NCBI GenBank assembly: GCA_022600255.1
Contig: JAHZKU010000286.1
Coordinates: forward strand, 1-22,617
DNA from: Actinomycetes bacterium
GTDB lineage: Bacteria > Actinomycetota > Actinomycetes > S36-B12 > GCA-2699445
Direction: 5' to 3'
DNA length: 22,617 bases
The notes under the pieces: model-generated
What the model saw: only the letters and a program-made list of their open reading frames with translations
Databases searched by the model: none
Told to the model about the DNA's origin: nothing
Shown: one piece after another, positions 1 to 7,786 of the stretch
Position numbering within the stretch: the first letter of the stretch is position 1
Layout: each line of letters starts with the position of its first letter
Made by a program: the position numbers and the translations under genes

Positions 1-2
1 GA

Positions 3-1166
3 ATCCCGTGGCGACCAGCGGCGTCGGCCGCAACGTCCGAAGCGTCTCCGCTGAGCCCCGGCCTTGCGGACTACGATGTGCCGCGGCTACGCAACGACCT
101 ACTGACCGCACTGACCAAAAGCTCTGGAAGCCTCGATGCTGCGGCCGTGCTCCCGTGGCTACTTTGGCGTCGCCCGCAACGCCAACCCTCTGCCCAGCAA
201 GTCAACGAACTTCTCGGGCAAGCCAGCCTGCTGGGGCTCACCGGCCTCGGCGCACTGTCGGACATCGGGAACGGCTTGATCGCTGGGCAGAGCATCCCCG
301 CGCTTGCCGCGGCTTTGGCCCAAACCCTGCCCGAAGTCTCCGACAAGCTCGTTCTGCAGGCCGACCTGACCGCTACCGCCACGTTCCCACTTACCCTGGC
401 CGCACAGCGCCGACTCGAGGGCTGTGCTGACTTCGAGTCTGGTGGTGGTGCCACGGTGTACCGGTTCACCGCTGAGTCCTTGGCGCGTGCGATGGCTGCG
501 GGAGAACGGGCCGATGCTGTCATTCAATGGCTGGAAGATGAGACTGCCAGCGCCCTGCCGGTGGCGCTGCGAGTCTTGATCGAGGATGTTCAGCGCAACC
601 AGGCCATTGTGGCGGTCTCGGACGCCACGGCAGTCATGCAGACCAACGCCGAACTTGTCGACCGGTTGGTCCAAGATGCCTCACTGCAGGAGTTAGGGCT
701 GCGCCGAGTGGCCGACACCGTGGTGACCGCGGCCGTGTCCGGCGAGGCCTTGGCGCAACGACTTCGGGCGCTGGGCTACAGCACCAGTTGGCAACCACAA
801 GAGACAGCCAGCCACAATCAAGACATCGCCGCGCAGGAGCAACCAGCGCTGGGAACTGACCAGGAGCGTGCCGGGCGGATTGTGGCGGCCCTGCTGAAGA
901 CCGAAGGGCCTGTCCCGCAATCGGCTCCGCGGCCCCCCGAAACCAGCACAGCAACCTACGAAACAACAGCCCTGCTTGCCAAACTGGCGCAGAGTCGAGA
1001 CGATGCACATCCCGTGTGGCTGAGCTACAGCGACGCAGACGGCTTGGTCGCCACTCGACAAGTCGACGTGATCGAGATCGACTCAGGCCAGGTGACAGCA
1101 CTGACACGCGACACGAACGCGATCGTTCAGATTGCAGTAGCTCGCTTGCTGACCGCCGCTAGCTGA
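3..1166 (+). CDS. Helicase-associated (XPB N-terminal-like) protein, 5'-truncated
   Basis: The frame is open from base 3 to the left edge, so only about 387 C-terminal residues are visible; a GTG at 78 is unlikely to be the true start because coding-like sequence continues upstream. The stretch encoded at about 345-620 carries QADLTATATFPL, then ESGGGATVYRFT and a helical tail. This is the pattern of the XPB/Ssl2 N-terminal domain (Helicase_C_3) found in actinobacterial helicase-associated proteins such as Rv0862c, which are usually about 750 aa. The last 70 residues (VWLSYSDADG, then a beta-rich end) resemble the WYL-like tail of that family. It lies 90 nt upstream of the XPB helicase on the same strand, the usual pairing. 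Role inferred: a partner or regulator of XPB in DNA unwinding or repair; no enzymatic motif is visible. Confidence 0.82.
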   Translation: MPWRPAASAATSEASPLSPGLADYDVPRLRNDLLTALTKSSGSLDAAAVLPWLLWRRPQRQPSAQQVNELLGQASLLGLTGLGALSDIGNGLIAGQSIPALAAALAQTLPEVSDKLVLQADLTATATFPLTLAAQRRLEGCADFESGGGATVYRFTAESLARAMAAGERADAVIQWLEDETASALPVALRVLIEDVQRNQAIVAVSDATAVMQTNAELVDRLVQDASLQELGLRRVADTVVTAAVSGEALAQRLRALGYSTSWQPQETASHNQDIAAQEQPALGTDQERAGRIVAALLKTEGPVPQSAPRPPETSTATYETTALLAKLAQSRDDAHPVWLSYSDADGLVATRQVDVIEIDSGQVTALTRDTNAIVQIAVARLLTAAS

Positions 1167-1256
1167 TCCGAACCCCCTCGGCGCTTATGCGGCCAGCGCA
1201 ACCGTGGCACCCGCCAGCGGGAACTGTCTTGGCCAAATCAGTGAGAGAATTAGCGA

Positions 1257-2924
1257 ATGGCTGCTGGACCCCTCATCGTACAAAGCGACAAGACACTACT
1301 CCTCGAGGTTGACCACGACGACTACGAGGCCTGTCGCAACGCGATCGCTCCATTCGCCGAGCTTGAGCGTTCCCCTGAACACGTTCACACCTACCGACTG
1401 ACGAATCTCGGCCTTTGGAACGCGCGGGCGGCCGGTCACGACGCTGAACAAGTCGTGGATGCCCTGATGACGTATAGCCGATTTCCGGTTCCGAACGCAC
1501 TCCTGATCGATGTTGCCGAAACGATGGCACGTTATGGTCGGCTCACCCTGAACGTGCACCCCAGTTGGGGGCTGATCTTGTCGACCACACAGCCTCATAT
1601 CCTCAGCGAGGTCCTGCACAGTAAGAAGATAATGCCGCTGCTCGGCGATCAGATCGACGAAGCCACGGTGCGGGTACACCCCAGCGAGCGCGGTCGGCTG
1701 AAGCAGGTCCTGGTGCAACTCGGCTGGCCCGCCGAGGACTTAGCCGGGTACGTGGATGGGGAACACCATGACATGACCCTGGCGGCCGATGACTGGGAGA
1801 TGCGCACCTACCAAGAACAAGCCGTCGCAGGGTTCCTGGCGGGCGGCTCCGGGGTTGTGGTGTTGCCGTGCGGTGCCGGAAAAACCATCGTGGGCGCTGG
1901 GGCGATGACCGCCGTGGCTGCCACCACCCTCATTTTGGTCACCAACACCGTCGCAGCCCGACAGTGGAAGGCCGAACTCCTCAAACGAACCAGCCTTACC
2001 GAGGAGGAGGTCGGCGAATACAGCGGTGTTCGCAAGGAAATCCGCCCCGTCACGATCGCTACCTACCAAGTCTTGACCACGCGCAGAAAAGGCGTTTACA
2101 CCCACTTGGACCTCTTCGATGCCCGCGACTGGGGCCTGATTATCTACGACGAAGTGCACCTGCTGCCCGCACCGGTTTTTCGATTCACCGCGGACATCCA
2201 GTCCCGCCGCCGGCTCGGCCTCACAGCAACACTGATTCGAGAAGACGGCTTGGAGAAGGACGTCTTCAGCCTGATCGGGCCCAAGAGGTACGACGCACCG
2301 TGGCGGGAAATTGAAGCGCAGGGCTGGATCGCCCCGGCCCATTGCACGGAAGTCCGGGTCACCCTGTCCGACACCGAAGCCGCAACCTACGCCATCAGTG
2401 AACCCGAGGATCGCTATCGGTTCGCGGCCCACGCACCCGCAAAGGCGCGCGTGGTGAAAAAACTGTTGGAAAGGCATCCTGACGAGCAGGCCCTAGTGAT
2501 CGGACAATACATCGACCAACTCGAGGAACTCGCTGCGGAGTTGGACCTTCCCCTAGTCACCGGCAAGACCCCGGTTCGTGAGCGGGAAAGGCTTTTTCAA
2601 GCCTTTCGGGATGGCACCCAACAGGCGCTGGTGGTCAGCAAGGTTGCCAACTTCAGCGTTGACTTGCCCGAGGCCGCGCTGGCGATCCAGGTTTCTGGCA
2701 CGTTCGGATCACGCCAGGAGGAAGCCCAGCGGCTAGGCCGGCTGTTACGCCCCAAACACGACGGTCGCACGGCACACTTCTACACCGTGATTACCCGCGA
2801 CACGGTAGACGCGACCTTCGCGGCCAAACGGCAGCGGTTCCTTGCTGAGCAGGGGTACGCCTACGACATCGTTGATGCTGACGATCTCCTATATGGGTCC
2901 GGAAGCGTAACTCCGCTGGATTGA
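1257..2924 (+). CDS. xpb: XPB/Rad25-type ATP-dependent DNA helicase (SF2)
   Basis: A 555-residue protein, close to the size of the mycobacterial XPB (about 540 aa). The N-terminal damage-recognition-like region (residues 1-175) begins with the family signature GPLIVQSDKTLLLEVDH. The helicase core has Walker A LPCGAGKT (203-210), a DEVH box (298-301), GLTATL (321-326), the XPB-specific RED motif (328-330) and motif VI QRLGRLLRP (491-499). Family role: 3'-5' ATP-driven DNA unwinding, probably in nucleotide excision repair or transcription-coupled processes, in the cytoplasm. The start is fixed by an in-frame TAG at 1251-1253 just before ATG 1257; only a weak GAGAGA precedes it. All catalytic motifs are intact. 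It follows the helicase-associated gene, with which it is probably co-transcribed. Confidence 0.96.
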   Translation: MAAGPLIVQSDKTLLLEVDHDDYEACRNAIAPFAELERSPEHVHTYRLTNLGLWNARAAGHDAEQVVDALMTYSRFPVPNALLIDVAETMARYGRLTLNVHPSWGLILSTTQPHILSEVLHSKKIMPLLGDQIDEATVRVHPSERGRLKQVLVQLGWPAEDLAGYVDGEHHDMTLAADDWEMRTYQEQAVAGFLAGGSGVVVLPCGAGKTIVGAGAMTAVAATTLILVTNTVAARQWKAELLKRTSLTEEEVGEYSGVRKEIRPVTIATYQVLTTRRKGVYTHLDLFDARDWGLIIYDEVHLLPAPVFRFTADIQSRRRLGLTATLIREDGLEKDVFSLIGPKRYDAPWREIEAQGWIAPAHCTEVRVTLSDTEAATYAISEPEDRYRFAAHAPAKARVVKKLLERHPDEQALVIGQYIDQLEELAAELDLPLVTGKTPVRERERLFQAFRDGTQQALVVSKVANFSVDLPEAALAIQVSGTFGSRQEEAQRLGRLLRPKHDGRTAHFYTVITRDTVDATFAAKRQRFLAEQGYAYDIVDADDLLYGSGSVTPLD

Positions 2925-2944
2925 ACCACCGCGCTGCGCCGGAT

Positions 2945-2950
2945 TAGTGT
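2945..2950 (+). promoter_or_regulatory. -10 box TAGTGT, putative leaderless promoter of the ClC gene
   Basis: TAGTGT fits the actinobacterial TANNNT -10 pattern and ends 8 nt before the ATG at 2959. TTGAAC at 2921-2926 sits 18 nt upstream as a possible -35. No Shine-Dalgarno sequence lies between the box and the ATG, so a leaderless transcript is the simplest reading. Prediction only. Confidence 0.45.
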
Positions 2951-2958
2951 GACACAGT

Positions 2959-4266
2959 ATGCCTGTGAATCCACCGCTCCAACCCGCTGCTCTACTGCGT
3001 CTAATCGGCGTCGCGATTGTTCTGGGCCTCGTTGCGGCGCTCGGCGCTGCAGTCTTTACCTGGGTGGAACATGAACTCCAGCACTGGCTCTGGGAATCAC
3101 TGCCGCAGACCCTTGGCTGGGAAGAACCAGCCTGGTGGTGGGTACTGGCCGTCCTCCTAGCGGGCGCACTGCTGGTCTACGGTGCGGTGCAGCTACCCGG
3201 CCGTGGCGGGCATAGCCCACTAGCGGGATTGGGATTCGACCTAGGGCCGGATGTGATCATTTCCGTAGTCTTGGCCGCGCTGGCTTCACTAGCCTTTGGA
3301 GCGGTCCTTGGCCCGGAGGCCCCCCTACTGGCGATCGGCACTGCGCTCGGATACTTGGCACTGCGCAACCCGTCCACCACCCAGCGAGAAGTCCTGATGC
3401 TGGCCGGCGCTATGGCCGCGGTCAGCATTGTGTTCGGCAACCCGCTTGTGATCGCCATCTTGTTACTCGAGGGCGTCCTGCTGGGCGCAGCCAGCAAAGC
3501 CTCACCTATGCTGCTTCTACTGCCCACGCTGGCCGCCTTGGGAAGTGGCTACGTTCTGCAAGTCGGCATCGGCGCTTGGAGCGGTTTCGAATCCGCCAGC
3601 CTGAGTCTGCCCGGACTGCCTAGCTATCCAACACTGCAGATTCCCGACTTGATCCTGGCTGTTCCAGTCGCGTTAGGAGTCGGCCTTCTTGTGGTCCTCG
3701 CCGTACGGTTGGCCGAATGGTTCGAACCGTTTGCCAAACGCCAGGTGCTCCCTGCACTGCTGCTCGGCGCTGCGGTTATTGCGGTTGTGGCCTTGCTGAG
3801 TCGGGCCATCACTGGCTTCGGGGTGGAATTGGTGCTGTTCTCCGGGCAGGCCGCCATGCCCGAACTCATCACGATCAGTTCCATCGGAGCGCTAGCCGTG
3901 ATCGCAACAGCCAAGGCCATCGCCTATGCCCTAAGCATGTCGATCGGGTTTCGGGGCGGCCTGGTTTTTCCGGCGGTGTTCCTAGGCGTGGCCGTCGCCG
4001 CCGCTACGGCCTTGATCGTGGAGAGTTCCTCGGTCACCGCACTAGCTGCTGCCGGGATCGCCGCAGCAGTCGCAGCCACGATTCGGCTGCCGTTCACCGC
4101 CGTAATGCTGGCCGTCCTGCTCATCGCGCCGGCCGGATTGGCTGTCACGAGCATCGCGATTATTGGCGCGGTCCTCGGGTTGCTTGTGCGCCTGGGTATT
4201 GACGGGCGTTTTGGGCCGCCCGCCGCCGGCGCAGACATCGCCGGCCAAGTCACCCGGCCCACCTAG
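2959..4266 (+). CDS. ClC-family chloride channel / H+-coupled anion exchanger
   Basis: A 435-residue polytopic membrane protein with roughly ten hydrophobic segments and almost no soluble tail, the size of a minimal bacterial ClC. The selectivity-filter motif LGPEAPLLAIG (117-127) aligns with the GREGP motif of E. coli ClC, so Glu120 would be the external gating glutamate. GFRGGLVFP (330-338) matches the second filter segment (GxFxP-type). The family moves Cl- or similar anions across the cytoplasmic membrane, either as channels or as 2 Cl-/1 H+ exchangers; the sequence alone does not decide which. The regulatory CBS domains of larger ClCs are absent. It starts 35 nt after xpb but probably has its own promoter. 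It converges on the DUF2516 gene with a 16-nt gap. Confidence 0.9.
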   Translation: MPVNPPLQPAALLRLIGVAIVLGLVAALGAAVFTWVEHELQHWLWESLPQTLGWEEPAWWWVLAVLLAGALLVYGAVQLPGRGGHSPLAGLGFDLGPDVIISVVLAALASLAFGAVLGPEAPLLAIGTALGYLALRNPSTTQREVLMLAGAMAAVSIVFGNPLVIAILLLEGVLLGAASKASPMLLLLPTLAALGSGYVLQVGIGAWSGFESASLSLPGLPSYPTLQIPDLILAVPVALGVGLLVVLAVRLAEWFEPFAKRQVLPALLLGAAVIAVVALLSRAITGFGVELVLFSGQAAMPELITISSIGALAVIATAKAIAYALSMSIGFRGGLVFPAVFLGVAVAAATALIVESSSVTALAAAGIAAAVAATIRLPFTAVMLAVLLIAPAGLAVTSIAIIGAVLGLLVRLGIDGRFGPPAAGADIAGQVTRPT

Positions 4267-4273
4267 TGAGCAG

Positions 4274-4287
4274 ACTGACGAATCAGT
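4274..4287. terminator. Small hairpin at the ClC/DUF2516 convergent junction
   Basis: ACTGA-cgaa-TCAGT forms a perfect 5-bp stem with a 4-nt loop; on the minus strand the loop reads TTCG. It occupies the 16-nt gap between two convergent stop codons and slightly enters the DUF2516 end. There is no T-tract, and the stem is weak, so a bidirectional terminator is only a possibility. Confidence 0.2.
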
Positions 4288-4579
4288 AGCGGGTGCCGCC
4301 TTTGATTTGATCGAACTTCGGCCGCAGATCAAACAGGTAGATCAGGGAAATCACGATTGAGGCGATACCGAAGATGTTCAGCGGATCGGCCACCACAACG
4401 ATCGCGACCGCAGCCCCGACACCAGTCAGAATCAGCCACAATGACTTCGACTTGCGTTCCACGTACGGAAAGTAGTTTTGCGGGCGGCGGAGGCAATCAA
4501 CGAACGCCCAAATCCCAAGGCCCAACACCAGCACACCTAACACGGTCGAAATCAGGTTTTGAAACCGCCAAAAGTCCAT
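4283..4579 (-). CDS. DUF2516 family small membrane protein
   Basis: A 98-residue protein with three hydrophobic stretches (about residues 8-28, 47-64 and 66-85) and a charged C-terminus (DLRPKFDQIKGG). The N-terminal pattern WAFVDCLRRP followed by a second hydrophobic block is what I know from the DUF2516 family, which is confined to actinobacteria and has no assigned function. The ATG at 4579 is preceded by a TAAGCT -10-like box, with no Shine-Dalgarno sequence. Upstream on the same strand, 119 nt away, ends the RsiG-like gene; the gap and the candidate promoter suggest separate transcription. The function is unknown. Confidence 0.85.
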   Translation of the reverse strand: MDFWRFQNLISTVLGVLVLGLGIWAFVDCLRRPQNYFPYVERKSKSLWLILTGVGAAVAIVVVADPLNIFGIASIVISLIYLFDLRPKFDQIKGGTRY

Positions 4580-4585
4580 AGACAG

Positions 4586-4591
4586 AGCTTA
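4586..4591 (-). promoter_or_regulatory. -10 box TAAGCT, putative leaderless promoter of the DUF2516 gene
   Basis: On the minus strand TAAGCT ends 6 nt before the ATG at 4579, leaving no room for a ribosome binding site. It fits TANNNT; no convincing -35 hexamer is seen. Confidence 0.4.
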
Positions 4592-4698
4592 GTCGGCGGC
4601 GCTCCATTGGCCGAATCCGACGCGTCTACAGTGTCTGCATCTTGAGTCGGCAGCACGGCTGCGAACCGTGAGACCGAATCCTTGGATCAGCCTTGGGT

Positions 4699-5226
4699 CT
4701 ACGACGCGGGCGGGGCTGCTTCACCCGTGCGATACCGGTTCCCAAGTTCCATTGTCAAGGCATGGATCACATCGTGGACCTGGGCCCGCAGTTCCGAAAC
4801 AGAGCGTTCCTCCTGCTTGAGTCTGCGCAGAACCAGTGCCGCTTGTTCGCCGTCAACCCTTGCTGAGGCAGACAAACCAACATCGGCGACTAATCGCTCA
4901 GCGTACCGTTGGTTCTCTTCCATCCGGGTCGGTTCCTGCGTGACTCGGGCCTGGCCACCCTGCGACGGCACCGAAAGTGTCAGCACCGACGTGAGCCGAT
5001 CGACTAGTGACTGGTCCGAATCGGCCTCATCCGACACCAGCTCGGCCCCAACGATCTCGATCCGACCCTGCAGCATGCGGCGTAAGTAGGACAGATCGGC
5101 CTCCTCTTGCCGGGCCATGTCGCGCCGCTCTCGCAGTTCTTCGACTGCGATATCACCCATGTCCGCTACGAAGGCTGGGTCCAAGACTCGGTCCATTCGG
5201 CGACGACCGCCCGCTAGGAGTTCCAC
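4699..5226 (-). CDS. rsiG: RsiG-like anti-sigma factor (aerial mycelium formation protein family)
   Basis: A 175-residue, largely helical, highly charged protein without membrane segments. In Streptomyces, RsiG holds the sigma factor WhiG in an inactive complex when bound to c-di-GMP through two copies of E(X)3S(X)2R(X)3Q(X)3D. The first copy here is nearly perfect: E42, S46, R49, Q53 and E57 (a conservative D-to-E change). The second matches only partly: E140, S144, R147, then H151 and H155 in place of Q and D. The start is a GTG at 5226 with GAGG placed 8 nt upstream. It is transcribed alone, divergently from the PATAN-domain gene. No sigma factor or diguanylate cyclase is visible in the window, so the partner and the c-di-GMP response are inferred from the family. 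Confidence 0.75.
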   Translation of the reverse strand: MELLAGGRRRMDRVLDPAFVADMGDIAVEELRERRDMARQEEADLSYLRRMLQGRIEIVGAELVSDEADSDQSLVDRLTSVLTLSVPSQGGQARVTQEPTRMEENQRYAERLVADVGLSASARVDGEQAALVLRRLKQEERSVSELRAQVHDVIHALTMELGNRYRTGEAAPPAS

Positions 5227-5512
5227 AGTTTTATCCTCACCTACGACGCAGCTTGTCTAAACATCAGCCTATTGCAGAGCCACCCGATTGGACCATATCG
5301 AACCGCCCGACAACAGGGATCCGACTCAGGCACCGATACGCCCATCACGATGGTTGACCCCCACACCGCCGCTCCCGCAGCGTGGTCAGCGGGACAAACC
5401 GGGCGTATGGACCGCGAACCGGGCGCAGCGGCATGGGGTCGCCGCGACCGTAGTCGTCACCGACCACCAAGCGATAGGCTCACTGGCAAGGCATTCCAAG
5501 ATAGGTACGCAG
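5227..5512. other. Divergent spacer between rsiG and the PATAN-domain gene
   Basis: A 286-nt stretch that is open in the frame of the rightward gene back to a TTG at 5288, but the extension would encode a Pro/Arg-rich stretch with three ATA and two AGG codons. It therefore looks more like non-coding spacer holding the promoters of both genes. I see no clear -35/-10 pair, hairpin or repeat in it. Confidence 0.4.
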
Positions 5513-6694
5513 GTGCAAGCAGAGACGCAGTTCGGCAACGGGGCGCTGGAAGACGCTGCCCTGGATCTCGCTGCGCAAGAAGCTACCGGACGCCTCCTCG
5601 TGAGTGGGACTGAGGGCCTCTACGGCTGGCTGTGGTTGCGCGACGGGTTGCTGAGTGGCGCCTCCGGTCCGGGTTCTCGCCCGCTGATCGCCAATCGCCT
5701 TGCCACATTCGAACTTCTTGCCAAATCTCAGATCGGCAAACTCATCTCAGAGACACGATCACGACCCGGCGCCCGAATGATTGAGGTGCTGATTGAGCGC
5801 GACGCGGTGCCAGCTGAGTTCATCGCAGAGTTCCTGGCCGTTGCGGCGGCTGAACAGATTGCCCACCTAGAAGCGATGCCGATATCGGCAGTACGGTTTG
5901 AGCCGGGCGTGGTGCACCGCGCAGGACCATCCGATCTCACTGTCCAAGCCGCGCTGACAGCCTGCCGCTCCATGCGAACAGAGTTGGCAGGAGTCGATGC
6001 CGAGACCACCTTTGCCACCAGCACTTCGACTTCAGGAATTCGCGAACCGGTCGCGCGGAGTCTAGCGAGCTATTGCGATGGCTCCCGAACGCTGACGCAG
6101 ATCGCCCACGTGGCCGGTCTAACGCACCACGAAACGATTTTGTGGCTTGAGGGTATGCTCGCCGCCGGCCAGATCGCGACCACTCAAACGCAGCCGGCGC
6201 TCACCGATTGGGAACATCAGACGCCACTGCCACAGGCGACAGCAACATCAGAGCCGGAGCCAGCCCCTGGGACCGGGAGGACAGATCCAACCGCTTCCGA
6301 AACGATCCCGGCGACCCGTCCCCCGCTACCCTCGGGACCAACCGATGCCTTAAGCGATGAACCCGAGCCGGTGCCGCCAGCACCTCAGCCGCCAACAGAT
6401 GCGCCTCGGGACCAGGCTCCGGATGCCGCCTCAGACCGGCGCCACCTCCTCTCCACTTTGGCCGCACTGAGCGCGGAGGCAGACAGCCATAGACCCACCA
6501 AGGACCAAACGAGACCAGGTTCATCCTCAGACGCCGAAGCGGAGCAGTCGGAGGGTCAGAAGGTCGCTGGCTCCGCGTCGCGGGATTCCGACGCTGATGA
6601 GTCCGAAACCCAGTTCTCGGCGGAGACTCCCACCGGCGGCCGCGGCATTGCCAGCGAGATGTTCCGTGAGTTGCACTCGCTAGGGGAAGACTAA
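5513..6694 (+). CDS. DUF4388/PATAN-domain protein with disordered C-terminal tail
   Basis: About 393 residues from the chosen GTG. Residues 7-125 fit a PATAN (DUF4388) domain: GRLLVSGTEGLYGWLWLRDG, then a conserved helical part. Residues 175-220 (YCDGSRTLTQIAHVAGLTHH and following) look like the small winged-helix module that often follows PATAN domains. Residues 226-380 are rich in Pro, Thr, Ser, Glu and Asp with no hydrophobic core and are probably disordered; the end (GIASEMFRELHSL) may be a short helix. PATAN proteins in other bacteria are linked to signalling and cell-polarity pathways, but the partner is unknown here. The start is uncertain: GTG 5513 has ATAGG 7 nt upstream and sits just before the domain, while a TTG at 5288 would add 75 residues of poor character. 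It converges on ygfZ with a 42-nt gap. Confidence 0.75.
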   Translation: MQAETQFGNGALEDAALDLAAQEATGRLLVSGTEGLYGWLWLRDGLLSGASGPGSRPLIANRLATFELLAKSQIGKLISETRSRPGARMIEVLIERDAVPAEFIAEFLAVAAAEQIAHLEAMPISAVRFEPGVVHRAGPSDLTVQAALTACRSMRTELAGVDAETTFATSTSTSGIREPVARSLASYCDGSRTLTQIAHVAGLTHHETILWLEGMLAAGQIATTQTQPALTDWEHQTPLPQATATSEPEPAPGTGRTDPTASETIPATRPPLPSGPTDALSDEPEPVPPAPQPPTDAPRDQAPDAASDRRHLLSTLAALSAEADSHRPTKDQTRPGSSSDAEAEQSEGQKVAGSASRDSDADESETQFSAETPTGGRGIASEMFRELHSLGED

Positions 6695-6736
6695 GCGGGG
6701 ACCGCAGGAACTACTAGACACCCCAGCGGCAACTTC

Positions 6737-7786
6737 TCAACCGGCAAAGACGATCGGCACCTGGCTAGCTGGTGTCCCGGCCACCGTCAACTCTGCTGTG
6801 GGATCGACGCGACGTTTGATCGTGGCCAGCGCGAGGGGGCCGTTCTCATAGTGGTTGGTGACCGAGGTGATCTGCCCCACCTTGCGGTCAGCCAGAAAAA
6901 CCTCGGCGCCTGGGGCAACCGGCGTTTCGGAGTCACTGAGCAGCAGCTGCACGAGTCGACGCGGGGGCCTACCCATGTTGTGGGTGCGGGCAACAGCTTC
7001 CTGGCCGCGATAACACCCCTTGGCTAAGTGGACGCCCGGCCCAATGAGCCCTAACTCATGAGGCAAGGACTTTGGGTCGGCATCAGCTGCAACCCGGGGG
7101 ACGCCCGCTGCAACCCGCAGCGCCTCCCAGGCCCACGTACCAGCCACAGATTCGGACCCTGCCAAGACCTCATCGAGTTGCGACCGGGCGATGATCCACT
7201 GATCGATCGGAAAGACCCCCGGACGTTCAGGGACATATTTCTGGGCGCCCCCGCCGGCATCTATGCCAGCCGGTGTCACCCCCGTGCCCGCGAACTCCCC
7301 CGGCATCTGCCAATGCGCGAGCGTGCCGGCGGGGGCCGCCGCAGGGGCACCCGCCACTACCGCGGTGGTTTCGGAAACGTCGTGCACTTCAACGCGCAGC
7401 ATGAACCGCATCGCATTCAGGTAGTCCAAGACCGCCTGCTTCTCATCCGCCTCCACGATCAACCAGCAGCGATCTGCGCCGGCCACGATGTGCAACTCAT
7501 GCAGCGCATGACCGTTTTGATCCAGGATCAGCGCCATGCGCGAATCCCCGGCCGGCAAGTCCGTCAGATAAGCCGTCGTGAGGTCATGCAGCCAGGTGAG
7601 GCGGTCGACGCCGTCTACCACGATCACCCCGAGATGCGACAGGTCAACCAGCGCGGCCCCACGGGCCAACTCGCCTTGCTCGATGAACGGACTGCCGAGG
7701 TGCCAGGCCACGCCAACATCTCGCTTCGGTTGCCCGTTGGGGGTCCCATCGGACGGATCATCGGTTGGATTCTCAGATGCGGTCAC
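6737..7786 (-). CDS. ygfZ: YgfZ/GcvT-fold folate-binding Fe-S protein
   Basis: A 349-residue protein with the GcvT-like tetrahydrofolate-binding fold. The YgfZ signature KGCYRGQE is at residues 256-263, with the key Cys258 intact; LVDLSHLGVIVVDGVDRL (46-63) matches the N-terminal strand region. In E. coli YgfZ helps assemble or repair a subset of Fe-S enzymes in the cytoplasm under oxidative stress. The GTG start at 7786 overlaps the stop codon of the Fur-family gene (GTGA), so the two are translationally coupled. It is the last gene of the leftward peptide-nitrobindin-Fur-YgfZ operon. The first 20 residues are Asp/Pro-rich and probably disordered. Confidence 0.92.
   Translation of the reverse strand: MTASENPTDDPSDGTPNGQPKRDVGVAWHLGSPFIEQGELARGAALVDLSHLGVIVVDGVDRLTWLHDLTTAYLTDLPAGDSRMALILDQNGHALHELHIVAGADRCWLIVEADEKQAVLDYLNAMRFMLRVEVHDVSETTAVVAGAPAAAPAGTLAHWQMPGEFAGTGVTPAGIDAGGGAQKYVPERPGVFPIDQWIIARSQLDEVLAGSESVAGTWAWEALRVAAGVPRVAADADPKSLPHELGLIGPGVHLAKGCYRGQEAVARTHNMGRPPRRLVQLLLSDSETPVAPGAEVFLADRKVGQITSVTNHYENGPLALATIKRRVDPTAELTVAGTPASQVPIVFAG

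Noticed and set aside
1740..2477. Leftward 245-aa frame inside xpb
   Set aside because: Lies wholly antisense to a gene with all helicase motifs intact; a by-product of GC-rich codon use.
3720..3735. GGTTCGAACC, resembling a tRNA T-loop
   Set aside because: It is within the ClC coding region and no acceptor, D or anticodon stem can be folded around it.
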